Shown here piece by piece: positions 23,589-34,800 of a stretch of 64,000 nt of DNA (positions are counted from its first letter, which is position 1; each line of letters starts with the position of its first letter). The stretch covers positions 42,936,194 through 43,000,193 of the forward strand of contig CM064870.1 in the NCBI GenBank assembly GCA_032719365.1, in the 5' to 3' direction. The stretch comes from Prinsepia uniflora. Its lineage: Eukaryota > Streptophyta > Magnoliopsida > Rosales > Rosaceae. The translations under genes were made by a program, and so were the position numbers. The notes under the pieces are model-generated. The model was not told where the DNA came from and did not search any database. It worked only from the letters and a program-made list of their open reading frames with translations.

Positions 23589-23715
23589 AAGCTTTTTATG
23601 AATTCCAAGAACATCGAGGTCGAGTGCTGATTTCCATTCTCTTTAACCACATTTTCATTTTTAAATTTCGTTATGATATAAAATGGGAGGATTTTGAATA
23701 TTTGAGTTGGGTTTT

Positions 23716-23926
23716 TGTAATGACCCGTCCCAAATTTTTGGGATTATTTAAGAATTAATTGAGGATTAGTGAGGCTAATAGGGGATTAGTCGAGGATTGT
23801 CGTACGTTCAGGGCGAAATTACGATTTTACCCTTGGACGTGGGCAAACAGTTGACTTTTTACCCGGGAGGTCCAATGCACAAGGACCGAGGATCGTTATG
23901 TAGATCGAGTCAACGTTGGAATCCAT
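23716..23926 (+). repeat. 5' LTR fragment inside the hairpin loop
   Basis: It starts TGTAATGACCCGTCCC and runs through the family's opening block (GTTGACTTTTTACCCGGGAGG, GATCGTTATGTAGATCGAG), then stops at the right arm. Only about 210 bp remains, so the insertion is truncated or the arm was joined to it later. Confidence 0.75.
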
Positions 23927-24553
23927 GGTTGTGCATTTCTTCCCGACCCACCTCCGAAACTCGGCAAAATCGATTACGTCTCCACCAAGGCCGCCTTCAT
24001 CATTTAGAATTCTTGCTATCAGTCCGATGACATGGAGAGATCTGATGACCTTGTTGGAAAAGCTAGAGATGGAGTTGGGGTTGTCCACGTAAGCTTTAAT
24101 GGATAAGGACCCATTTGATTTCGTGGAGCCAAGTCTCGTCGGGTCGCCGTAGATTTGGCTGAGGTAGAGGAGTGACGACGAAATGGATTTGTAGCTAGTG
24201 TTGGTTTCTATCAATGGCTAAGGCAAAAAGTCTGGGAATTCTTATATATCAAAAAAGGAAAGAAAACTAGATGTTCAAATGAAGGAAGATGAACAATGCA
24301 ACCCAGATGTTAATCTTCTTTTTTAATTTTATGTTTTTAAAATTTTTAATTTTAATAATTTTTGATAAATAATTAACCAAATAATCAAACACAGAGACGT
24401 GAGCAATAGTTTCGTTGTTACTAACTTGGTTAACGGAATGGAGCAACGATGCTACCAAAAGTGCAGTTGTGGCAGCACATTGTAACTAAATCTATTTCGA
24501 GAAGTAAAGTGATATTTAATGTCCGATTAGAGGAGTAAAGTAAGTAATAAGCC
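23927..24553 (-). repeat. Right inverted arm, with a longer protein-like frame
   Basis: This is the complement of the left arm. On the minus strand a frame from 24214 runs MIETNTSYKSISSSLLYLSQ, then DNPNSISSFSNKVIRSL and GGDVIDFAEFRRWVGKK before leaving the arm. The first part has faint likeness to pectin methylesterase or invertase inhibitor domains, but cysteines are missing and I do not assign it. Confidence 0.75.
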
Positions 24554-24563
24554 TTAAAAAAAA

Positions 24564-25257
24564 TAATACATCAATTTAATGATATTTAGATTAAATTGAT
24601 AAAACATAGCAACCGAGGAATTTTTCGTGTTGTTGCATTGTTTGGCAAGTTTTGATGGATAAATCAGAATAATCACACTTCAAAGGTTAAATGAGATTTT
24701 TGAGCCAGTTTATAGAGCATTTAGAGTAAAAATTAATTGCATATATATCCAAAGTAAGCCTCATTTTATATAAGCTATTTCGAGAGTTATTTTAGTTAAA
24801 TAAATTAATATGTTAATTAAATTGATTAGTTATATATATATATATGCTTTACCAAATTAAAAATTGATTATTTATATGTTATTTTTGGTAAAATAAAAAC
24901 TAACCAGTGGGTTTTTTGTTTCTTAAAAGGTATATATATATACCTCGTAATGCAAATTTGCAAATCTTTGACATTCCTTAATTCTATTTTGTACGATCTA
25001 CTTTGCAAATCTTTGATTCCCACCCGCTGCTTCCTTTTAATGTGATCACGTCCCGTCAAGCCAAATTAGCATATTACGTCCTTACCATGGAGAATAATCA
25101 TACTATATATACAGCATCATCAATCATCGCAACATTGGGTCATTCTACAAAGGAAGAATTTACTTACCTCACTTATTAACTTTGTCTTTAAATTTGAATT
25201 TTGACTTTTTTAGTTCCATTATTTTATCAAAATCATTAATTTAGTCCCTCCATATTA
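24564..25257. other. AT-rich single-copy-looking DNA, no gene
   Basis: This has no long frame and no LTR signature. It contains AT dinucleotide runs (about 24830-24846 and 24933-24944) and two copies of TTTGCAAATCTTTGA (near 24957 and 25002). The end is the breakpoint of the truncated Tat-like element. It may be old host intergenic or promoter sequence. Confidence 0.5.
25103..25112 (+). promoter_or_regulatory. Candidate TATA box
   Basis: CTATATATAC is followed 10-40 bp later by CATCATCAATCATCGCAACA, a typical plant transcription start context. ACGT-core motifs stand upstream (25075 and 25045). Any gene it served would lie to the right, where the retrotransposon now begins about 145 bp away. 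The evidence is compositional only. Confidence 0.25.
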
Positions 25258-25929
25258 CGTCATTAATTGCTTCCTATTATCGGTCACGATAGTGTGCTGA
25301 ATTCCAAACCGGCAAATGATGTTCTGATACACAAATGTCTCGATCTGAGCTGCTGTGATTAATGCAAGGGGTTTCACCTAGGCCCATTTGGTGAAATAGT
25401 CCACTGCCACCACGGCAAAGTTTACCTTCCCCCTGCCCGTGGGCATCTGCCCTATCAGGTCGAGTCCTCATTGTGAAAAGGACCATGGGCTCATCATGGA
25501 AGTGAGGTGTTCGGCTTGTAAGTGAGGAATCTGGGCATGCCGTTGACATTTGTCGCACTTTTGTGTGAGTATAGTGGCATCAGCGAGCATCATTGGCCAA
25601 AAGTAGCCCTGGCAGAATCCCTTGTATGCCAAAGTACGTGCTCTCAAATGGTCTCCGCAAATGCCTTCATGCATTGCTCTGAGAATGTAGTCCCCCAATT
25701 CTGGTGTAAGGCACTCTAGGAGCAGAGTGGTGAAACCACGCTTGTAGAGGTTGCCGTGCTGAATGGTGTAACGGGCGACTTGTCGTCTTATCTTCTTAGC
25801 CTCAAGTTTGTTGTCTGGGAGAGAACCATCCTGCAAGTAGGCCTTGATAGGGTCCATCCAAGTTGGGCTAGTATTGATGGTGGATATAGGGTTTGGTCTG
25901 GTGCTAGGCCTGTATTGGACTTCGACCAA
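25258..25929 (-). pseudogene. Integrase N-terminal half, Tat-like
   Basis: The frame at 25929-25468 shows ARYTIQHGNLYKRGF, then MHEGICGDHLRARTLAYK and YFWPMMLADATILTQKCDKC: the His/Cys zinc finger and linker of Ty3 integrase. After a frameshift the core continues (AVVAVDYFTKW-like, then CRFGIQ and VTDN with the second catalytic Asp), and the element breaks off. The third catalytic residue is not present, so there is no activity. Confidence 0.82.
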
Positions 25930-26580
25930 AACTCGTATTCCTTACTTCTCGCCCAGAGATGACGCGAGTCGGGCAAAGGCATCAGTATGGCTGTTCTCCG
26001 ACCGCGGGATCTTTGCGATTTCAAACGTTGGGAAGGCCTAAAGGAGCTACTTGGCAAGGATCATGTAATGAGCCATGGACTCGTCCTTAGCCTCGAAGTC
26101 GTCATTTATCTGGTTGCAGACTAGCTGTGAGTCGCTTAAGATGCGTAGTTGCTTAGCTTGATTGTCTTTGGCAAGACGTAGGCTAGCTAGTAGGGCTTCA
26201 TACTCCGCCTCATTGTTGGAGGCCTTGAAACTGAACCAAAGAGCATATTCGAGCTTGATCTAGTTGGGAGATGTGAGTACCAGACCAGCCCCCGATCCGT
26301 TGTGGCAAATGGAACCATCAACATACAGTGTCCAGTATGGGCGTGTGGGATCGATGGGGGAGTCCTTAGACTGCGTTGGCTTGACCCTGGCAGGAGATTC
26401 TCCTTGGCCAGTGTTGTCGGGAGGCATGCACTGCATGGGCTGATAGGAATATCCAGTGATGAAGTCAGCCACTGCCTGCCCTTTTTCCGCGGTTTTGGCG
26501 ACGTAGCTGATGTTAAACTCACAGAGCTCGATGGCCCATTTGATCAGTCGGCCTGAGGTATCGAGTTTCTGGAGGACCTG
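25930..26580 (-). pseudogene. Second RNase H-like domain, Tat-like
   Basis: It includes KGQAVADFI, PYWTLYVDGSICHNGSGAGLVL, SFKASNNEAEYEALLASLRLAK, LRILSDSQLVCNQI and IPRSENSHTDAFARLAS. These are the D-E-D-type blocks of the archaeal-like RNase H typical of Tat elements. Stops near 26262 and 26040 interrupt it. Confidence 0.82.
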
Positions 26581-27263
26581 TCAGAGAGGTTTGTTGGTGA
26601 CGACCTTGATTTCATGCGCCTGAAAGTATGGGCATAGGCGTCTTGCAGTTACTACAAGTGCGAGTGCCAACTTCTCTAGGTCAGGGTATCGGGTTTCAGC
26701 GCCTTGGAAAGCCTTGCTGACATAATTGACAGGATTCTCGGTCCCTGCCCGCCGAGTGAGGAGGACGGAGCTAACAACGGAAGTGGATATTGAGAGGTAG
26801 ACGAAGAGGTCTTCTCCTGTCTCAGGTCTTGTTAAAAGTGGTGCACTGCTCATGTACCGCTTGAGCTCCACAAATGCCTTGTTGCATTCTTCTGTCGAGT
26901 TGATCTTTTTGCCATTACCCTTTAGTGCCTTAAAGAAAGGGGTGCACTTGTCTGTTGCCTTGGAGATGAAGCGAGTGAGGACTGCCACTCACCATGTTAA
27001 GCTCTAGATGTCCTTGTGCGTTTAATGGGGTTGCATGTGCATGAGGGCTTTGATTTTTTTTTTCTAGATTGACCTCAATTCCTCGCTGGTTGACCATGTA
27101 CACCAGAAACTTGCCTGACGATGTGTTTCTTCGCTGTTTTTCTTTTGACAAGCATATCGTCCATATAAACTTCCATTGTCTTGCCAATCTGGTCGGCGAA
27201 CATGAAGTTAACGAGCCGTTGGTAGGTTGCTCCCGCGTTCTTGAGGCTGAAGGGCATGACGTT
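26581..27263 (-). pseudogene. RT C-terminal part and first RNase H, Tat-like
   Basis: One frame (27257-27075) begins MPFSLKNAGATYQRLVN and contains the intact catalytic box VYMDDMLVK. The next (26988-26581) reads FISKATDKCTPFFKAL, then VYLSISTSVVSSVLL, NPVNYVSKAF and YPDLEKLALALVVTARRL, which are thumb and RNase H. A shift separates the two near 27060, and a stop cuts the frame just upstream at 27262. Confidence 0.85.
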
Positions 27264-28465
27264 CTAGTAGTAGACTCCTAGGTTGGCCCTGAAACTGGTG
27301 TGGATCTGATCTTCCGGGTTCATGAGGATTTGGTTGTATCCGGAATAAGCATCCATGAAGCTTAAAAGTTCGTGCCATGCGGTGGCGTCCACAAGCATGT
27401 CGATTTTGGGGAGAGGAAAACTATCTTTTGGACAGGCCTTGTTCAAATCCATCAAATCGATGCACATGCGCCACGTACCCGTGGGTTTCTTGACCAGAAC
27501 AACATTGGCAACCCAAGCAGCGTAGATAGCGTTCCGAACAAAATGGATTGTGCTGAGCTTGGTGATTTCGGCCTGCATGGCCAGCCGTCTTTCTGCATCG
27601 TAGCTCCTCTGCTTCTGCGTGATTGGCTTGAAGGAGGGGTTGATTGTGAGTCGATGGCAGATCACGTAGGTGGAGATGCTCGACATGTCTGCGTAGGACC
27701 ATGCGAACACTTCGGTATTATCCTGGAGGAACTTGATGAGGGCAGATCGGATGCTAGGCTGCATCTTGGATCCGATTCGGACCTGGTGGTCCTTGTGGAT
27801 GTCAGAAAGAGGGATTGTCTTTGTCTCTTCCACAGGTTCTACCTGGGGCATATGTACCAGGTCGCGAGGGTCTTTCGAGGGGCTGCCCTTGAGTTCCTCC
27901 ATGTACTTGGGGTCCACTAGGTCACCTCCAAGTGCCGTTTCTGTGACAGAAAGTGTCTCCGTCACCTCTGGCGGATGGTGGCTTGTCTTGGTGAGAGAAG
28001 TGGCGTAGCATGTTCTGGCAAAAAGCTGGTCTTCGTTTACTTGGCCTATTCCAGAAGGTGTTGGGAATTTCATCAGCAACAGGTGTGTTGATACGGGGGC
28101 TCGCATCTGGTTGAATAGCCCTCGCCTGAGTATCACGTTGTATGATGTCGGGTAATCGACCACGAGGAACGTGGTGAGTGTGGTAGCAGTTTGAGGGTCG
28201 GTACCCATGGTGATTGGTAGAGTGATGATTCCCTTGGGTAAAAGAGAGTCACCTGAACAACCAAGAAGGGGAGTGACCTTGCGGTCCAACTCTTTTTCAT
28301 CCAAGCCCATCTGCTGGAAAGCGTCCAAAAAAAGAATGTTGACTGAACTTCTAGTGTCAACGAGGATGCGGCAGACGTCGCAGTTGGATAATAGTGCTCA
28401 GATGATGAGGGGGTCGTCTGTGGAAACATAAGACCTCTTTCCTCTTCTTTTGAAAATGTGATCAC
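27264..28465 (-). pseudogene. Protease and RT N-terminal part, Tat-like
   Basis: The long frame from 28328 (354 codons) starts MDAFQQMGLDEKELDRKV in the protease and ends in RT (WRMCIDLMDLNKACPKDSF, FMDAYSGYNQI). Extending the same frame upstream shows VCRILVDTRSSVNILFL: the catalytic D-T-G is D-T-R, a change explained by GGA to AGA. A TGA sits near 28397. HLLLMKFPTPSGIGQ and NPSFKPITQKQRSYDAER are normal linker blocks. The protease is almost certainly dead. Confidence 0.85.
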
Positions 28466-28635
28466 CTGCCACCCGAACTTGGCCGACTTGCAGGGTCGGC
28501 TGGCGCCGATGCTGAGTACTTTCTCGCTTGACTATGAAGCTCTACATAAGTCTTTCTTTGCTCGGTTGGATGTAATGGGGCGGACAGGGTTGGCCCTCCG
28601 CTGATGGTGTTAATTTGGAGGCGTGCCGGGGCAGC

Positions 28636-29679
28636 CTATGCTCGAGGTAGGAATTGGTCGAGTCTGCGTTCGCGTACGAGTTGCTCGACGATGTCATTGA
28701 ATGCTATATATTCTTCAATGGTATGACCATTGTACTTGTGGTACTGGCAGAAAGCATCCTTGTTGACGATAGACTGGTAGTTGGGGTTTTTAGGCTTCGT
28801 CTTCGGGATCATGTCTTCCACATTCAACACAACGTTGTCGAGGGTGGTATTTAGAACTGTGTAAGTCTCAAAGCGACGTTTGGGACCTAAACCGTCGCCT
28901 ATCAATCCCTGACCTTCGTGAGCGTTGTTCCCCCGCCGATAGTCACGGTCAATACGACCAGACCGTCCCCTCTTGTCATGGTTTTGGGGTTCAAATTTGA
29001 GTTTCCTCTTACCCGTGTCAGAGCGATGGCTACTTTGGTTATGGTTGGGACTTTGATGACCTCTACCCAGGTTGGTCATTGGGGGCACAGGGTGCATGCC
29101 TCTGCTCTCCTTAGGAGGGGTGTGGAAGAATTCGGCCTTGGCATGGATGCTGGCCCTGCACATAAGCTCTGTGTAGCTGCCCCAATCCCCGGTACGAGAT
29201 GCATACTTCAAGGGGGATTCCTTGAGGCCACTTCTGAAGGCGTTGAAAGGAGCCTTGTCGTATGTGTCTTGGCAGCAAGAATACTTAAGGCTGAATCTAG
29301 CGGCATATTTCTGGAGTGTTTCGTCTTCCTTCTGCTTGATAGAGAAGAGATCCTCCATGGAGACGATCCTGATGGTTTGAATCATGAATTGGCTTAGGAA
29401 AGTGGAATGTAATTCATCGAGGGAGTCGATTGTGCCTGGCGACAGACGATAGAACCAGTTCAGTGCCGCATCCGTGAGGGTAGAGATGAAGATAAGACAT
29501 TGTTCGTCCTCCGAGGCATCCCGGTATGCCAGAGCAGAGGTGTAATTATTCCAGTGGGTGTTGGGGTCTCCCTTTCCAATGTACAGGGAAATCTTCAGGG
29601 GCTTCACTCTGATTCTGTGTCGAGATCGGAGGATTCTTTCTGAGAAAGGACCAGGGTGGGCTTTCTTCAAGGCTGACAC
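28636..29679 (-). pseudogene. gag, main part, Tat-like
   Basis: The open frame of 347 codons contains a retrotransposon gag core (GDPNTHWNNYTSALAYRD, ALNWFYRLSPGTIDSLDEL, FSIKQKEDETLQKYAARF) and an Arg-rich stretch. The C-terminal end CQYHKYNGHTIEEY is a zinc-knuckle-like box whose last Cys is replaced. In the family Gag forms the particle and binds RNA. The frame is long and fairly intact, although its true start lies in the upstream frame (29965-30336) and the two are not joined. Confidence 0.8.
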
Positions 29680-30336
29680 CTTACTTCTATCTTCCCTAGC
29701 CTCGAGGGCACGTACTCTTCTAAAGAGAGCTACGATCTCCTCGGTCTGATGGGTGGGTGGACTGGCTTTGGTTTCGGTTCATCTTCTTCCATTGTCCTAG
29801 CATAATTTTGCCTCTCAGCCATGGGAATAACTGCCTGCTGTCGAGTCTGTCTCGTTTGTATAGTGACCTCCATCGTTCACTACTCGGCCTGAGTTCCCAA
29901 TAGTGACCTGGCGATCGTTTGAACTTGACTGGTGTAGTTCTGGGGTCCCCCGGTCAGACGCCTCCTAGGTGAGTCGAGCAGGAACAACTTGTCGTTCTTC
30001 CAACAACTGCCGAGCATCTCTGTAGATCTTGGTTCCTGAGGGTCCTGCCTTGAATGGCTGGATAAGGAGTCGTCCGGAAGAGGCAGGGTTCGGTCTAGGT
30101 TGTTGCTTCTTTGGATGGTCTGGTGAAGACCTCTCGACTATCACGTGTGCAGTACGTGGCCGATCGGTCTGGCGGTGCTCAACTAGACATTGGTCGGCCA
30201 GTTTCATTCCCAATTGGCCCTCGCGTTGCGACATCCTTGAAAGGGCAAGGGTACTTGAGTTTTTTGCATTGTGGGCCTTCATCGCGGCTACTTCACGCAT
30301 CAAGTCATCCAAAGTTTGCTTCCCGTTGGGTTCCAC
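29680..30336 (-). pseudogene. gag N-terminal part, Tat-like
   Basis: The frame at 30336-29965 begins MEPNGKQTLDDLMREVAAMK, shortly after the primer site, as expected for Gag. It ends at a stop near 29965, and the stretch to the main gag frame has stops. It is Ser/Pro/Gln-rich with no named domain. Confidence 0.65.
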
Positions 30337-30450
30337 CTAGGAAAAGGGGTGTGATTGAGATCACGTTCGTCTCGTTCGTTCGAAATGGTGCTGGGCACGA
30401 TTCGTGACGATTGATCTGGTGAATGAGAGCATGGGCTGTTGTTTCAGGTT

Positions 30451-30466
30451 CCCACAGATGGCGCCA
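30451..30466 (-). promoter_or_regulatory. Primer binding site, Tat-like element
   Basis: TGGCGCCATCTGTGGG on the minus strand lies four bases after the LTR end ATCAACA. It has the TGGCGCC-type primer site start usual for Tat and Athila elements. The exact tRNA is not assigned. Confidence 0.75.
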
Positions 30467-30699
30467 ATCTGTTGATGCAAGAAAAGGTTCAACCTAGACT
30501 TTCCTAGCTGAGCTTCTTTGTTGCTCCTCTCGGGGTTGTAAGAACTGCACAGAAAGAGGGTTAGAGGAAAGAGACACCGATGTAGTCTTAGCCTAACAGT
30601 CTCTGATGCTTAAATCAGTTTAAGTGGGGAGTTTACTGAAGTAATATAGGCAGCATAAGGGCAAGATTGTCATTACCTTTCTGGAAGGGGATGCCATTA

Positions 30700-30707
30700 T
30701 ATTTATA
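30700..30707 (-). promoter_or_regulatory. TATA box in the Tat-like LTR
   Basis: TATAAATA on the minus strand lies 230 bp before the LTR end, leaving a reasonable R-U5. It points toward gag. Confidence 0.5.
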
Positions 30708-30821
30708 GTAGCATTGAATGTGTTTGGTGTTTGTCAATGTGGGATAAATGATGCTGTCTTTAGGAGCCGTTAGATGTGTTGTGGTGGTTCTGGGCAGTAT
30801 TTATGACTTATCAGTGGGTCC

Positions 30822-30843
30822 GGCCGACCAGATCTGGTCGGCC
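30822..30843. promoter_or_regulatory. Perfect 22 bp palindrome in the Tat-like U3
   Basis: GGCCGACCAGA is followed at once by its exact complement. The half-site GGCCGACCAG recurs near 31063. Its place upstream of the TATA box suggests a dimer binding site; the factor is unknown. Confidence 0.6.
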
Positions 30844-31170
30844 TAGGAAAAGTTGGTCTCTCGTTGGTTTGTAAGAAACTCGATTGTTTGTATGGCTAAT
30901 CTGCCAGTCTGGCAATTGGATGTGATCCTCTTGGGTCGTGACGACCTTGCCAGCCTGGTCTGGGGTGCCTGTGGGCTGACTGATCAATCATGGCTGGTTA
31001 GCTTCAAGCTTGGTACTTGTGAAATTGTTTTGGGTAGGCCAACTTGGTCTTTAGTCAGGCCGACCAGTTTGGGTGTAAGCAATAGGCATGGTGAGGGGAA
31101 TGATAATTTGTGTTGTGCAAGTGTGTTGCAGATCCTAGGAAACATCACTTTACTGCAGGTGCGCAAGTAG

Positions 31171-31858
31171 TTGGTTGCTTAGTTCAGCGCATGCGACTAA
31201 TAGAGGAGCAGTTTTATCCTTTGTGGATCCAAATACATGATAACCATGGCTTCGTGTGAGGATAAAGCGGTTGGCGGCTGCATCTCTCCTTTTCCGTTTC
31301 TTAACATCTGACAAATTTTGGTTTTTTTGTTTTGGTAAGCGACAACCTTTTGCTTTTTTTTTATATATGATTTACATATGTATAATTAGCCGCAGCATCA
31401 ACATATCATACTAATATATGTTTATAAATATAGACAGTTGTAGTGTATATTTTGTATTTATATACATATATAAGAAACTAATATATTGTTTATTTGATTC
31501 AGCTTGGCTTTTTTGAACATTTCAGAAACTATAGGAGTCTGATTGTAGTGATTAAGTGTCGTTGAGCTCTATTTTTCAGAGATGGTCATTTCAAGATGCG
31601 GGAAGACATACTTTTAATGAAATCTCCAAGAGCTTGACTTTGTGGGAGTTTCCACCTAACAGATACAAAGACTGATGCCAGTGTGTTTTTTTGACAAGCT
31701 AGGTGGCTGGCTGGTGCGCTATAGCCCAGGAGTGAATACATATGTTCGCTCTTGAGTGGTTGGTCAGGTAGGCGGGGCCTGCTATTGTCGGCGGATCTAT
31801 TAGTACCACTATCGACCGTCACGTATTAGGCAAAGATTGGCTTAAGGGTTAGCAGAGG
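31171..31858. other. Non-LTR flanking DNA, no clear gene
   Basis: This segment joined 48822 before the nested LTR elements arrived. An AT-rich part (31350-31500) is followed by a pyrimidine tract ending in CAG at 31579 and a short coding-like stretch (RWSFQDAGRHTFNEISKSL, then WEFPPNRYKD) ended by a stop. That resembles an exon start but I cannot assign it. Confidence 0.35.
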
Positions 31859-34800
31859 TGATAGGACCATCCCAATCCCCCTGGATTATCGTGGGATGTG
31901 TCTGCTCTCGTCTCACACCGCGTGTCAGACCAGGGATAAACTCGTCACCCGCTCGGGGTTAGCTAGAGTACGCCAAGATCAGTGGTGGCATGTAATGCCT
32001 CGATCTCTACTACAGCCCGCATCCGCGATCAACCTGAAGGGTATTAAAAACGTATAAAAGTTGTGAGTGGACAAAACAACCGTTAATAAAAACAATTTTT
32101 TGAAAAGACATTTATACCATTCACGTAAAAGCATGCATGCATCATAAAGCGACATTTCAAATACTTTCTCGGAAGCAAGACGTATTGCTTCCCAAATCAA
32201 ATCCCAGTGAAAAATGCTTCTCAATCGAAGCCCCTACCTCAGTAAGGTCTCAGCCTAAAACCAAATCATATAGGGTCTCAGCCCAAACAGAAAACACGTA
32301 CAGGGTCTCAACCCAAATCATGGATAAAAAGCATGGGGTCTCAACCCAAATCATAGAAAACAAGCACGGGGTCTCAGCCCAATCTATTAGTACCACGGGG
32401 TCTCATCTCAATGTCAGTCATGATTCCAATCCTAGCACATATGCAAATAGCTCAAGACCGTTCACAATCCCAGCATGTCGCCATGAACAAATCACCCACC
32501 GTAACTGTCTCTAGAACATCATGAACACATCACCAATCGATCTTAGAGAATAACTTCAGCACTCCTAAGTTGAGCCTCCCTCAGCCATAGCCTCCAGCGG
32601 CTGCTCGACAACAGGCAGTGCATCGTGACCTCTCCGGAAGGAACACATCCGCAGTCTTTTGGCAAGCCTCATATCACCCGGGACTCGAACCCGAATGTCA
32701 TCATCATCGACCGTGACTTTAACCCGTAAATCATCAATAGGGCCACACACTTGAAAAACCAGTATCCTACAACACTTCATATCCCAGGATTCCTCGAATC
32801 CTATCAAATCTACAACTGGGTCTCATGCCCGAAATATAATCCAGGATTCCTCGAATCCTGTCAAATTCACAACTAGATCTCTTGCCCGAAATATCTTTGA
32901 AAATCTCGTAAATGGGTCACAGCCCGACTTATCTCACGTTTGACTATACTCTAAGTCAAACCTCAAATCAACTGGGACATATGCCCGAAAGATATTTCCA
33001 AGTTTGAAAGTCATTTTTCATTTTCAAAACACTTTCAAAATCATCCTTGACTTCAATCTGAGTCAAGGTCATCCAGCGGGTACTCATGCCCGAATCTTGA
33101 TTTCACTCATCTCCGTGAAATCCTCTAAAACCATACATTAGTTCCTCAGTTTCACACCTCTCTATGAAACCGTCGAAATCACATAAAACACATGCACGTA
33201 GTACACTCGGCCAAAGCCCAAACATCATAAAAAACAGAAATCTAAAACTACATGCAAAAATGCATTTATCTACGAAAAAGCCAAAAAATTCATATTTAAA
33301 TCACATGCACTCATGGCATCTAAAATCATGTTCATAAACACATATAAAACATTTATGCATACATCATATTCATAAAACAAAGTCAACTCACAGACAGTCC
33401 AAGATGCGCTTCGAAACGTGTGCCATAAGTCTCTCGGGGCTAATCCAACCTCTCGGGGTTATCCAGACCTTTCCAAAATACACTTAAAGGTTACTACCAA
33501 CCTAGACAAGTCCTAATCAAGAACCCCCAACATTCCCAGAAAAGTCAACGTGTCCCCGGACAAGCTTCCTTGGACTTAAAACCTTAATTGGACCAACCTA
33601 ACGACCTCCGATCAACTCAAAACCACCACCATTGGATTCATATCATAGAAACGATTAAAATCATCATAATCCCACCTCAAAATACGTGCCCATGTACTCC
33701 CATGTGTGGATCAAAGGTACGGTTAACGTTGACCAAAAATTCAATGCTGACGTCAGTAACGTCAACACTAACGTAAGCAGTGACATGACTCGTCCCAATC
33801 CCCCTAGATTATCGTGGGATGTGCTTGCTCCCGTCTGACACCTCATGTCATACGAAGGATAAACTCGTCACTCGTTCGGGGTCCATCAGATTACGCTAGG
33901 ATCGGTGGTGTCATGTGATGTCTCGATCTCTGCTACAGCCCTCATCCGCTTTCAACCTGAAGGGTATTAAAACTATAAAAGCTATGATTGGAAAAAACAA
34001 CAGTTTATAAAAATCATTTATTGAAAAGACATTTGTACCCTTCACATAAAAACGTGCATGCACCATAAAACAGTTATTTCAATTACTTCCTCGGAAGCAA
34101 GATGTATTGCTTCCTAAATCAAAATACAGTGAAAAATGCTTCTAAATCCAAGCCAGTACCTCAGTAAGGTCTCAGCCCAAAACCAGATCAATGAAGACAA
34201 GTACGGGTCTCAGCCCAAAACTAGATCATTGAAGACAAGTACGGGTCTCAGCCCAAACAGAAAACACATACAGAAACTCAGCCCAAATCATGGAACATGT
34301 GGGAACACATCCCATCCTCGATGTCAGTCACGATTCTAATCCTAGCACATGTACAAATAGCTCAAGACCGCACACAATCTCAGCATGTCGTCGTGAACAC
34401 ATCACTCGCCCCGACCATCTCTAGATCATCGCGAACACATCGTCAATCGATCTCAAAGGATAACATTAGCACTCCTAAGTCGAGCCTCCCTCGGGCATTG
34501 CTTCCCGCGGCGGCTCGACAACAGGTAGTGCATCGTGACTTCTCCAGAAGGAAAACATCTGCAGTCCAATGGCGAGCGTCATATCATCCGGGACTCAAAA
34601 CCAAATGCCATCATCAATAGGGCCTCAAGCACCGAACGTCAATAAATGAGTTACAGCCCAAAATCCAATATCCCACGACACTTCATATCTCAGGATTTCT
34701 CGAATCCTATAAAATCTACAACTGTGTCTCATGTTCGAAATGTCATTCGTAAAACTCATAACTGGGTCACCACCCAACTTATCTCGCATTTGAATATACT

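Larger units (their letters stand above)
22944..24563. mobile_element. Mutator-like element with about 630 bp terminal inverted repeats
   Basis: Two long inverted arms (22954-23588 and 23927-24553) start with (G)GCTTATTACT and are flanked by TTAAAAAAAA on both sides (22944-22953 and 24554-24563). A 9-10 bp direct repeat and long TIRs of the TTAC..ACTTTACTC style fit plant Mutator-like elements. There is no transposase. The spacer (23589-23926) holds about 125 bp of unknown sequence and an LTR fragment. An A-rich target could mimic a duplication, so the class assignment is moderate. Confidence 0.6.
25258..31170 (-). mobile_element. Tat-like Ty3/gypsy element, 3' part deleted
   Basis: Read on the minus strand: 5' LTR (to 30470), primer site (30466-30451), gag, protease, RT, RNase H with a second RNase H-like domain, and the first half of integrase. 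It stops near 25258 inside the integrase core. The 3' end of integrase, the polypurine tract and the 3' LTR are absent. The extra RNase H block (YVDGS, SFKASNNEAEYEALLA) and the lack of a chromodomain mark the Tat lineage. Stops and shifts are scattered through pol. Confidence 0.85.
30470..31170 (-). repeat. 5' LTR of the Tat-like element, outer edge uncertain
   Basis: The inner edge is fixed by the primer site; the LTR ends GCATCAACA on the minus strand. A TATA box, TATAAATA, lies at 30707-30700. GGCCGACCAG-type motifs recur upstream (30822-30843, about 31063-31072). The outer edge near 31170 is an estimate, because no second LTR exists for comparison. Confidence 0.6.

Noticed and set aside
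23920..24214. Pectin methylesterase or invertase inhibitor gene in the foldback arm
   Set aside because: Likeness is faint, the conserved cysteines are not visible, and the frame runs into the LTR fragment.
27372..27920. 182-codon plus-strand frame
   Set aside because: It is the opposite-strand shadow of the Tat protease/RT frame.
28918..29397. 159-codon plus-strand frame
   Set aside because: It is the opposite-strand shadow of the Tat gag frame.
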